DNA of 5,652 bases. Source: Planctomycetales bacterium (GTDB taxonomy: Bacteria; 4484-113; JAFGCY01). The notes below the pieces were generated by a model. The model ran no database searches, was not told where the DNA came from, and worked only from the letters and a program-made list of their open reading frames with translations. The stretch is taken from contig JAHEFU010000195.1 in NCBI GenBank assembly GCA_024645305.1, forward strand, positions 1-5,652, read 5' to 3'. Position 1 is the stretch's first letter. Each line of letters starts with the position of its first letter. Of this stretch, positions 1 through 5,435 are shown in pieces. The translations under genes were made by a program, and so were the position numbers.

Positions 1-123
1 ACATATGGACAGAGAAGACAGGCAGGAGCGGGACAGGAGTGGGAGCAGAAGCAGTAGCAGGAGCAGTAGGAGGACTGCAAGCAGTATGCGGCAAAATCGC
101 GCATGTGGGAGCGGGACTGAGAC
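1..123 (-). other. Leucine-rich open frame downstream of the dehydrogenase, running off the left edge; possible signal peptide of a next gene
   Basis: After the dehydrogenase stop codon, the same minus-strand frame stays open for 41 codons to the window edge. It reads as a basic/polar stretch (His, Arg, Arg), then Ile-Leu-Leu-Ala-Val, ten consecutive leucines, and Pro-Leu-Leu-Ser-Arg-Ser. This resembles the n- and h-regions of a secretory signal peptide. However, the frame contains no ATG, GTG or TTG; only ATA or CTG codons could initiate, and no clear Shine-Dalgarno is seen. An ATG at 104-102 lies in another frame that gives a cysteine-rich, non-protein-like translation. The stretch may be the start of a downstream exported protein, a frame-slipped signal peptide, or a non-coding low-complexity spacer. 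Confidence 0.25.
44..73. repeat. Imperfect hexanucleotide tandem repeat (AGCAGN, five units)
   Basis: Five consecutive six-base units read AGCAGA, AGCAGT, AGCAGG, AGCAGT and a diverged AGGAGG. They sit inside a longer purine-rich plus-strand tract of roughly 6-80. On the minus strand each unit supplies two leucine codons in one frame, giving ten leucines. Because the unit is six bases, gain or loss of a copy would preserve the frame. The tract is short and imperfect, so it may simply be leucine-codon low complexity. Confidence 0.6.
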
Positions 124-1074
124 TCAGCCCACGACCTGCGAGCTGCCGCTGTCAACGCTCTTCAGGGCGGCCATGCAGACTGAGAGCGCATAGATGCTGT
201 CCTCGGCTGTGCACAGGGGCTCGGTGTCGTCCACCACATTGGCAATCACGCTCGTGAGTTCGTTCTTGAGCGGCTCGCCCTCGGGGACGGGGCGCAGGCC
301 GGCCAGCAGGTTGCCACCCTCCGGGTTGTCATCGTAGACCAGGATCAGCTGGTTCGCCAGGTCGCAGAGCGCAAAGTGCTTGGTGCCGACGATGAAGACA
401 TTGCGTGCCCGGTAGGGGGCCAGCCAGCTGGTTTCGATTATGCCGGTATGTCCGTTGCCGAAACTGAGCTGCAGCACGGCGTGGTCCTCATGGTTGTGCT
501 TGCGCTTGGTGGCGGTGGCGAACACCGAATGGCAGCGGTCGTTGAACAGGTAGCTGATCAGGTCCACGTCATGCGTGCCCAGGTCAAGGATGATGCCGGT
601 GTCGAGGATGCGGCCATGGTAGGGGCCAACGCGCAGGTTGTTGACACTGAGCACTTCGCCCAGCTCACCGCTGTCTATGATGCGCTTGAGTTCCATCACT
701 GCCGGGTTGAAGCGCTCGATGTGCCCGACGGCCAGCTTGAGCTGCCTGTCGCGGGCCTTCTGCATCAGGGCGCGGGCCTTGTCCAGGTCGTCGCTGACGG
801 GTTTCTCGATCAGCAGATTGCAGCCGGCATCGAGAGCGTCGTTGGCAATCTGGTAATGTAACGTGGTCGGGGCTGCGATGGTTATCAGGTCCGGTTTCTG
901 CGCGAGCAGGGCACGGTAGTCCGTATAGAAGGCGCAGCCATGTTTCTCGGCCAGTTCGCTGCGGCCCTCGTCCGGATCGGCCACTCCGATCAGTTCGCAC
1001 TGCGGGATTTCCGCGTAGTTCCTGACATGATGGCGGCCCATGCTGCCGGCGCCGATGACTGCTGTCTTGAGCAT
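124..1074 (-). CDS. Gfo/Idh/MocA-family NAD(P)-dependent oxidoreductase, probable UDP-N-acetyl-hexosamine dehydrogenase type
   Basis: The 316-residue product has the two-domain Gfo/Idh/MocA layout. An N-terminal Rossmann fold carries the nucleotide-binding loop GAGSMG at residues 8-13, with ADPDE near 32-36 at the end of the second strand. The EKP motif with its conserved lysine is at 90-92. The C-terminal substrate domain carries DLGTHDVD at 164-171; Asp164 and His168 match the family's usual catalytic pair. The segment GHIERFNP at 118-125 resembles UDP-N-acetylglucosamine 3-dehydrogenases (GnnA-like) and related sugar-nucleotide oxidases, so a role in making modified amino sugars for lipid A or surface glycans is plausible but inferred. 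The frame is open 37 codons further upstream, but that extension is basic and unlike the family. The ATG at 1074, six codons before the Rossmann glycines, is therefore preferred. No Shine-Dalgarno precedes it; a TATAAT lies just upstream. Family assignment is secure, substrate is not. Confidence 0.92.
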   Translation of the reverse strand: MLKTAVIGAGSMGRHHVRNYAEIPQCELIGVADPDEGRSELAEKHGCAFYTDYRALLAQKPDLITIAAPTTLHYQIANDALDAGCNLLIEKPVSDDLDKARALMQKARDRQLKLAVGHIERFNPAVMELKRIIDSGELGEVLSVNNLRVGPYHGRILDTGIILDLGTHDVDLISYLFNDRCHSVFATATKRKHNHEDHAVLQLSFGNGHTGIIETSWLAPYRARNVFIVGTKHFALCDLANQLILVYDDNPEGGNLLAGLRPVPEGEPLKNELTSVIANVVDDTEPLCTAEDSIYALSVCMAALKSVDSGSSQVVG

Positions 1075-1080
1075 ACGCTG

Positions 1081-1086
1081 ATTATA
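1081..1086 (-). promoter_or_regulatory. Candidate -10 box immediately upstream of the dehydrogenase start (possible leaderless mRNA)
   Basis: A perfect minus-strand TATAAT ends six bases before the ATG, so a start seven bases downstream would fall on the A of the start codon. The absence of any Shine-Dalgarno in the same stretch fits a leaderless message. Against it, no TTGACA-like -35 is present at 15-19 bases and there is no extended -10 TGn. The match could be chance or activator-dependent. The rest of 1075-1186 shows no gene. Confidence 0.35.
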
Positions 1087-1186
1087 CGGGATGCAGGGAC
1101 AGCGCTGCGTGGTGTGGTCGCAGTCATGAATCCAGCTTGTGCCGAGCGCGATCCTGGACTGGCGAGCTCTTGCGCGAGACTCCAAG

Positions 1187-1219
1187 AAAAAAGAAGACCC
1201 CGTGATTCATCGGGGTCTT
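1187..1219 (-). terminator. Intrinsic terminator ending the predicted small RNA (may also work on the plus strand)
   Basis: A nine-base-pair perfect stem, AAGACCCCG/CGGGGTCTT, has an eight-base loop and is followed on the minus strand by C and six T's. On the plus strand the same stem is followed by TCTTTCTTT, so weaker bidirectional termination is possible. It would also stop read-through from the DoxX gene and insulate the dehydrogenase gene. Confidence 0.85.
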
Positions 1220-1271
1220 TCTTTAACACTCCCCGCAGGGAGTTAAAGCTTGGTGATGGTTATTCCATCAC
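1187..1271 (-). ncRNA. Predicted small structured RNA of about 85 nt with three closely packed hairpins
   Basis: The predicted transcript starts at 1271 and ends in the T-run at 1192-1187. Hairpin 1 (1271-1253) pairs GTGATGG with CCATCAC around the loop AATAA. Four bases later, hairpin 2 (1248-1221) pairs CTTTAA with TTAAAG and CTCCC with GGGAG, with a two-base TG bulge and the loop TGCG. One base later, hairpin 3 (1219-1194) pairs AAGACCCCG with CGGGGTCTT around an eight-base loop and is followed by CTTTTTTC. The promoter at 1306-1278 places the start on the first paired base. No convincing reading frame with a ribosome site lies inside. Very little is unpaired: the loops, the CAAG linker and the bulge. 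An alternative pairing of CGGGG in hairpin 2 (1235-1231) with CCCCG of the terminator arm (1215-1211) could act as an antiterminator, so this may be a leader for the dehydrogenase gene instead of an independent RNA. I do not recognise its family. Confidence 0.72.
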
Positions 1272-1277
1272 ATTAGT

Positions 1278-1306
1278 ATGATAACGTGAATTGCCGCCGG
1301 TCGCAA
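1278..1306 (-). promoter_or_regulatory. Sigma-70-type promoter of the predicted small RNA
   Basis: On the minus strand, TTGCGA (1306-1301, four of six matches to TTGACA) is separated by exactly 17 bases from TATCAT (1283-1278, five of six matches to TATAAT). Seven bases further on is the G at 1271, which is the first base of hairpin 1. The coincidence of predicted start and structure start is the main support. Confidence 0.68.
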
Positions 1307-1419
1307 CTGTTTCACGAATTGAGACTTTTTCTGGCTGCCGGTGCCAGAATTGGTTACAGGCCAGTGGTGAAGCGGCTTCAGGGAATTGACAAACTGAGAC
1401 AGTGCGGAGCGCCCTGGAA
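1307..1419. other. Gene-free spacer between the DoxX gene and the small-RNA promoter, with one unassigned hairpin
   Basis: No protein-like frame or tRNA is seen here. A seven-base-pair inverted repeat, TTCTGGC/GCCAGAA (1329-1335 and 1343-1349, seven-base loop), lies about 70 bases after the DoxX stop. On the minus strand it is followed by A's rather than T's, so it is not a standard terminator for DoxX. It could stabilise the 3' end of the message or be an operator upstream of the small-RNA promoter. Confidence 0.5.
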
Positions 1420-1851
1420 TTATTTCCGTTTCACCAGCAGGGCGTCCAGGCTCCAGCGCCCGCCACCGAAGAAAAGGTAGATCACGAAGACCGCAAGGTA
1501 GAGCAGGGCCTTTTCCTTCGTGGCGAAATCATCAGGGGCATGGCGCACGAAGGCAGCGACTGACATGGTGGCGATCAGCATCAGGGCCGCCGGTCGGGTG
1601 GCCAGGCCCAGTGCCAGCAGAAGGGCGAAGACGAATTCACTGATGGCCGCCGCCCAGCCGAAGAACTCAGGCATGGGGAAACCCATACCGGCTGCGCCCT
1701 TGATCACACCGGAGGGATCCTGGATCTTGCCCAGTCCATGTGCGAAGGCCATGCTCAGGCCGATGAATATGCGGGACAGGAACAGGCCGAACTCGCCGCC
1801 GAAAGGCAAGGCCACAGCTCCACCGAAAGCGAAATTCTTCAGGGCTTTCAT
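1420..1851 (-). CDS. DoxX-family four-helix inner-membrane protein
   Basis: The 143-residue product has four hydrophobic segments, at about residues 20-38, 66-84, 88-104 and 114-129, with the spacing and size of DoxX proteins. Family-like sequence includes RIFIGLSMAFAHGLGK near 27-42, the SEF...LGLATRPAAL segment across the second loop, and the closing GGGRWSLDALL at 129-139. DoxX proteins are small membrane proteins linked in some organisms to thiosulfate/quinone redox chemistry or oxidative-stress complexes. Most members are uncharacterised, so no specific reaction is claimed. The ATG at 1851 is preceded by AAGGGA five bases upstream, a good ribosome site. The gene stands alone, 135 bases after the porin gene and well before the small RNA. 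Confidence 0.9.
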   Translation of the reverse strand: MKALKNFAFGGAVALPFGGEFGLFLSRIFIGLSMAFAHGLGKIQDPSGVIKGAAGMGFPMPEFFGWAAAISEFVFALLLALGLATRPAALMLIATMSVAAFVRHAPDDFATKEKALLYLAVFVIYLFFGGGRWSLDALLVKRK

Positions 1852-1986
1852 GATATTCCCTTGTTAATTAGGATGATTGGTATTGATACTCGCCGTCAGG
1901 CCGGATTGGTTTAAATCCTGCCGGGCAAAGTCCGCGCGCGCAACGGCGAGGGGGACACATGTTGGTCTGGCAACGCGGTATGCAGC
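1852..1986. other. Porin-DoxX intergenic region with an imperfect hairpin
   Basis: The region holds the DoxX ribosome site (AAGGGA, 1862-1857) and an imperfect inverted repeat at 1899-1922: nine pairs with one mismatch and a six-base loop TAAACC on the minus strand. It lies about 65-90 bases past the porin stop and has no T-run, so it is at best a processing or Rho-type end. No convincing -35/-10 pair for DoxX was found. Confidence 0.4.
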
Positions 1987-3693
1987 CTAGAAGTTGATCT
2001 TGTATTCGCCCCGGACCAGGGTGATCGGGTCTTCAAGGCCGTTGCGCTCACCCGCCGTGATGATGTCCAGCCCCATTGTGGAGTTGTTGCTGAAGGGATA
2101 GCGGAACTTCAGCGCAAACAGGCCGGGGCGGTCGGAGTTGCCGGCATCAACCCGGCTGCCGCTGTAGTAGTACAGGCCGGTGTGCAGGCTGTTGCCGAAG
2201 GTGTGCTCGGCATGGATGCCGACACCCTTGAAATCGCTTGGCAGGTAGTTACGGCCCTCGCGGCTGAGGTTGAAGGCATCCGCCGCGCCGTTGACCGTGA
2301 AGTCCCATTCGCTGAAGGGGTCGTTGTCAACATTGGCCAGTACCGGCAGGGCCTCGATCTGTGCGATCTGTGCACCGGAGATGGCGACTTTCGTCTGGCC
2401 GTTGTTGTAGGCGTCCACCTCGACGATGAAGCTGGAGTTGGTCAGGCCCAGGTCGTCACTGGGGTTGAAGTCGGATACATTGGTGGGCACGTACAGCCAT
2501 TCGCCGCGGATCCCGTTGAGGAATGTATCGCCGAAGAATGGAATCTCGGCATTACCGCTGACGCTGATGTAGTTCTCGTTGCCATAGCCGTTGATGGCGC
2601 CGTCGAGGCGCATCACCAGCTGGTAGTCATGGCCCGGCACCTTGGCTTCACCTGAGTGGTACTCCAGGCCCATGAGCAGCATGTCGTCACCCTCATAGGT
2701 CAGGGCGCTGGACTGGAAGTTCAGTGTGTCCTGGTTATCCCAGGGAGCAATGTCGTTGATTGCCTCCATGCGGTAGAGGCCCATATAGGCATCCCAGGTC
2801 TCGCCCCAGGTGCTGTCAAAGCGCAGACCCATGTTGGAGCGGTAACCGTTGTCACCGGCCAGGCCGAACTCTCCCTGACTGAAGTACTGGCGGCCCAGGG
2901 TGATCCTCGGGCACCAGCCCAGGGCTCCGCTGGAACCGGTGAAGCAGTACCGGATGTAGGCCTCATCCAGCACGAAGCTGCTAGCCTCGCTGGAATTGCC
3001 GTGCGGCGGGTTGCCGGGATAAGTCTGCGGGGTTTCGTTGTTCTGGCCGGGAATGAAACCCGTACCCACTGCGCCATCCACTTCCGCGCTGGTCAGGGTC
3101 AGTTTGAAATCAATATTCGGCTCAGGCTGGAAGAAGTAGTTGATCTTGATCAGGCTCTCCCAGCCCAGTTCGTTTGTCAGGTCCTGGGAGCCGGTGTTCA
3201 GGTAGGCTCCGGTGCGCACCCGGGCCTCACCGCTGAGTCCGCTGTCCTTGATCAGCGACGAGAGGTCGTCAATGTCGCCGCGCATGCGGGCCTGCTCATC
3301 CTCGACCGCTGTCACGCGGGCACCGAGGTCTGAAAGTTCATCGCGGAATTCGTCAGCCAGCTTGTCAAGGCGGGCGTAAACCTCGCTCAGGTCGATGTCC
3401 GCCCCGATCCTGTCTTCCATGGATCCGCCACTGTTATCGATCATGGACTGGAAGTCCTGCATTTTGGTGAAGACGCGCGCGATCACCATTGCCATTTCGT
3501 AGCGGGTGAACTGGCGGTCGCCGCCGAATGTGCCGTCCGGGAAGCCCTCCACGAGGCCGGCTGCTTGCAGGTAATCAATCGCCCCATAGGCCCAGTGGTC
3601 AGTGGGTACGTCCGTGAAGGTGGAGGCCTGCACAGGCAGGGCCATGACCAGCAGGGCCAGTACTCCAAATACTCCCGACAGCAATCGGTTCAT
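1987..3693 (-). CDS. SLH-domain outer-membrane porin (OmpM/SOM/Slp-like)
   Basis: The 568-residue product begins with a signal peptide (residues 1-23, hydrophobic core VLALLVMALP, likely cut after VQA). One SLH domain spans about 25-78, with FTDVPTDHWAYGAI, GLVEGFPDGTF and the closing FTRYEMAMVIAR. A polar helical stretch, about 92-150, is rich in Asp, Glu and regularly spaced Leu/Val and looks like a trimer-forming coiled coil. From about 153 to the end, alternating aromatic/polar strands and Gly/Asn-rich turns suggest a beta-barrel. The last residue is Phe (EYKINF), the usual BAM recognition signature. Known relatives use the SLH domain to grip modified peptidoglycan while the barrel forms a channel, tethering the outer membrane. 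Cys250 and Cys261 flank a short loop and could form a disulfide. The ATG at 3693 has AGGGAG nine bases upstream. Channel selectivity cannot be inferred. Confidence 0.92.
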   Translation of the reverse strand: MNRLLSGVFGVLALLVMALPVQASTFTDVPTDHWAYGAIDYLQAAGLVEGFPDGTFGGDRQFTRYEMAMVIARVFTKMQDFQSMIDNSGGSMEDRIGADIDLSEVYARLDKLADEFRDELSDLGARVTAVEDEQARMRGDIDDLSSLIKDSGLSGEARVRTGAYLNTGSQDLTNELGWESLIKINYFFQPEPNIDFKLTLTSAEVDGAVGTGFIPGQNNETPQTYPGNPPHGNSSEASSFVLDEAYIRYCFTGSSGALGWCPRITLGRQYFSQGEFGLAGDNGYRSNMGLRFDSTWGETWDAYMGLYRMEAINDIAPWDNQDTLNFQSSALTYEGDDMLLMGLEYHSGEAKVPGHDYQLVMRLDGAINGYGNENYISVSGNAEIPFFGDTFLNGIRGEWLYVPTNVSDFNPSDDLGLTNSSFIVEVDAYNNGQTKVAISGAQIAQIEALPVLANVDNDPFSEWDFTVNGAADAFNLSREGRNYLPSDFKGVGIHAEHTFGNSLHTGLYYYSGSRVDAGNSDRPGLFALKFRYPFSNNSTMGLDIITAGERNGLEDPITLVRGEYKINF

Positions 3694-3887
3694 TGCAAAA
3701 ATCTCCCTATTCCGTTGCTCCTCAATGAGCGGGACTTACCGGGAGGGATGCGGAGTATCTGGCTGTCTGCCCCGAGCGAATGCACTGCTGCCTGCGCCTA
3801 CTCTCCGTATTCTGCCTTCCAGTTACATCTGGCAATCCTTGACTGCCCGACGTTGCCCATTGCCCCGGAGTCCCTACAGCCTGGTGT
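3694..3887. other. Gene-free leader region upstream of the porin gene
   Basis: This gap between the RuvX-like gene and the porin holds no credible reading frame. On the minus strand it carries the porin ribosome site AGGGAG at 3708-3703. A TTGCCA at about 3832-3827 resembles a -35, but no good -10 follows at 16-18 bases, so the porin promoter is not assigned. Scattered GGCAG/GCAGG words are present without an ordered repeat. No T-tract terminator for the upstream gene is visible. Confidence 0.5.
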
Positions 3888-4310
3888 TCATCCCCGGGCA
3901 GCGCTCTCTTCCAAATAGCGCTGAGCCAGGATCCGGGCTGCATAGTCATCCACCGGGACCGGTGTGAACATCTGTCGAATCAGGAAAGCAAACTGCCGGA
4001 ACGGGTTCCCGCCTGCCTCTTCCTGGCGCTTCAGCTGCCACGCCTCAACGGTGCTTTCCTTTTCGTCGACCACCACAAGTGTCGCCTCGGGTAGTAGACG
4101 GGAAAGCTCCTCCTCCATGTTCGATCGGTTCATGCCATCCCCGAGAACCACGACACGAATGTCACGGCCCTGGAGTCTGCTCCCCAGGTCCCCGGACCAG
4201 CCGTCCATACGGATGATCCCCTGGGCATGTGCTTTCCCAAAAGTGTCCACGAGGGCCCAGCCCATTTTGGACGTTCCGGGGTCCACTGCCAGCACGAATC
4301 CGGGAAGCAT
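3888..4310 (-). CDS. RuvX/YqgF-type RNase H-fold protein (stand-alone, small)
   Basis: The 140-residue product shows the RNase H-like layout of the YqgF/RuvX family. The first strand carries AVDPGTSKMGWALVD at 8-22 with acidic Asp10, a central strand ends in VVVDEKEST at 79-87 with Glu83, and the C-terminal helix carries VDDYAARILAQRYLE at 120-134 with Asp121/Asp122. These match the three-acid metal site, so a nuclease activity on branched DNA or RNA is possible. The region between resembles a less-studied branch seen beside, not in place of, the housekeeping pre-16S rRNA processing protein. The name YqgF in the strict sense is therefore not claimed. The ATG at 4310 has AGGTGA seven bases upstream. 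It lies 57 bases after the exported-protein gene and 194 before the porin. The product has no signal peptide and should be cytoplasmic. Confidence 0.82.
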   Translation of the reverse strand: MLPGFVLAVDPGTSKMGWALVDTFGKAHAQGIIRMDGWSGDLGSRLQGRDIRVVVLGDGMNRSNMEEELSRLLPEATLVVVDEKESTVEAWQLKRQEEAGGNPFRQFAFLIRQMFTPVPVDDYAARILAQRYLEESAARG

Positions 4311-4342
4311 TAAGCTATCACCTGCCTAGTCCAAAGTCAATG

Positions 4343-4348
4343 AATATA
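4343..4348 (-). promoter_or_regulatory. Weak candidate -10 box for the RuvX-like gene
   Basis: TATATT on the minus strand matches TATAAT at five of six bases and would start transcription near 4336, giving a leader of about 26 bases including the ribosome site. The region 17 bases upstream (GTAAAT) is not a good -35. A separate TTGACT (4338-4333) has only TAGCTT at 17 bases. Co-transcription with the upstream gene remains possible. Confidence 0.3.
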
Positions 4349-4367
4349 CAGTGTCCGGAACCATGAT

Positions 4368-5351
4368 TTACTCCAGTTCCAGGCTGTCAATCATCAGATC
4401 CGCGCTGCTTTCCAGATCTGTGTGCAAAGCGTAAATCAAGCGCTCATGGTGCACGACTTCGGAAGTCAGGCCGTGCGCATCCCCACGGAAGACCGTATCC
4501 GGTTCCAGGACGTCCTTGCGCTCGAAGTCCAGCACTACCACGTCGCCGGTCAGGAATTCGTCGGAGGCGAAACTGATCGGAGTTGTGGTCTGGTCACTGC
4601 GGATCATGTGGGGCTTGTATCCATCGATGTAGCGGGAGGGATCCAGAAGTTCCGTGCGGCCGCCCTCCGCCCGGCCGATGCGTACCTGCAGCAGGTAGCT
4701 GGGTGTTTCCGGAATGTAGTGGAAATCCCCGCCCTGCATCGCTTCGTCCATGGCTGCCATGCTGAAGGCGAAGTTTGTCAGGTCCTGGCGCTTGTAGTAC
4801 ACGGGTCCGATGGTGCGCGGCTCTGTGAAAATGTGCAGCTTGGTGCCGCTGTGCAGGATGTAGTTGTCCACCGGCTCCTCATCCTGCAGCAGCATGACCT
4901 TCAGCCTGTCCGCGAAAGAAACTTCACCGCTGGCATGTTCGCCCAGGACCAGAAGGTCAAGCCGGTATGGTCCGTCTGCCATCAGGAAGCCCTGCGGTAC
5001 ATTGCCCTCACTCGTGGAAGAACTGTCCTCCATCGCTGTGAAGCTAATTACCGCGTGGGCTGTCTTGAAGCGGCGGGGGGTGAACTTCCAGTCCTCGGGG
5101 GCCAGTTCGATGCTGCTGCCATCCGCGGCCGTGATCATCAGCAGGCTGTCCTTGACTCCCAGCAGGTCCCGCTCATCCTCACGGGCCACCTGCACGCTGA
5201 GCCTGATCTGGCGGCGTGTGGCATAGTCATTGACCTTCAGGTTCAGCAGGCTGACATTGATCTCCAGCTGGGCCGCGGTGGGTACAGCCAGAGCGGGCCT
5301 GCTGTAAAGCATGCACCCGGCAAGCAGGATTGCAAGAACGAATCTGGTCAA
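4368..5351 (-). CDS. Exported protein of unknown function (TTG start; lipoprotein or signal-peptidase-I substrate)
   Basis: I do not recognise this 327-residue protein. The frame is open further upstream, with another TTG at 5381, but the TTG at 5351 is chosen because TGGAGG (5362-5357) sits five bases before it and the product then opens with a typical signal sequence: Met-Thr-Arg followed by FVLAILLAG. Two processing sites compete. LLAGC makes Cys13 a lipobox cysteine, although the leader would be short. RPALA followed by VPTAAQ gives a signal-peptidase-I cut after residue 22. The mature part has no further membrane helix and alternates short hydrophobic strands with charged or aromatic turns, for example VNDYATRRQIRLSVQV, DWKFTPRRF, GPYRLDLLVL and GEVSFADRLKVMLL. 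This suggests a mainly beta, periplasmic or surface protein. It ends in the acidic DSLELE. No catalytic motif was found. Confidence 0.82.
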   Translation of the reverse strand: MTRFVLAILLAGCMLYSRPALAVPTAAQLEINVSLLNLKVNDYATRRQIRLSVQVAREDERDLLGVKDSLLMITAADGSSIELAPEDWKFTPRRFKTAHAVISFTAMEDSSSTSEGNVPQGFLMADGPYRLDLLVLGEHASGEVSFADRLKVMLLQDEEPVDNYILHSGTKLHIFTEPRTIGPVYYKRQDLTNFAFSMAAMDEAMQGGDFHYIPETPSYLLQVRIGRAEGGRTELLDPSRYIDGYKPHMIRSDQTTTPISFASDEFLTGDVVVLDFERKDVLEPDTVFRGDAHGLTSEVVHHERLIYALHTDLESSADLMIDSLELE

Positions 5352-5435
5352 GGCTGCCTCCAGGCAGGGTTTGCTGTGCAAGTCACAGCCACAGTGAGAT
5401 ATTCTAGCGCTGGATCGTTTCAGGTCGGAACGCGC
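5352..5435. promoter_or_regulatory. Short intergenic region with ribosome site and a possible -10 box
   Basis: The minus strand carries TAGAAT (5406-5401), five of six matches to a -10, about 50 bases before the TTG start, but no recognisable -35 at 17 bases. TGGAGG at 5362-5357 is the ribosome site that decides the TTG start downstream. No T-run terminator separates the two genes, so read-through from the upstream gene is possible. Confidence 0.35.

Noticed and set aside
113..130. Hairpin overlapping the dehydrogenase stop codon (GGG-A-CTGA / TCAG-CCC)
   Set aside because: The stem is short with a bulge and a three-base loop, and no T-run follows on the minus strand, so it is not supported as a terminator.
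1..257. Arg/Ser-rich plus-strand frames starting at 5 and 39
   Set aside because: They are products of the purine-rich repeat and lie antisense to the dehydrogenase end; the composition is not protein-like.
376..861. Long plus-strand open frame opposite the dehydrogenase gene
   Set aside because: It is fully antisense to a well-supported gene, has no ribosome site and its translation resembles no family; such frames are common opposite GC-rich genes.
1075..1185. N-terminal extension of the dehydrogenase to an ATG at 1185
   Set aside because: The 37 extra residues are Arg/Ser/Cys-rich, precede the normal Rossmann start and would begin right beside the small-RNA terminator; the family begins near the ATG at 1074.
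1286..1420. tRNA or other structured RNA gene in the DoxX to small-RNA gap
   Set aside because: No T-loop or anticodon-arm pattern was found on either strand; only one isolated 7-bp hairpin.
2182..3333. Two long plus-strand frames opposite the porin gene
   Set aside because: They are valine/alanine/glycine-rich shadows of the porin codons, without signal, domain or ribosome site.
3861..3900. Possible terminator after the RuvX-like gene (TGCCC / GGGCA arms)
   Set aside because: Only five pairs with a loop of more than 25 bases and no T-run.
5381..5399. CAC..GTG-type inverted words as a CRP-like operator
   Set aside because: The half sites TCAC and GTGA are in the inside-out orientation and spacing relative to the CRP consensus.
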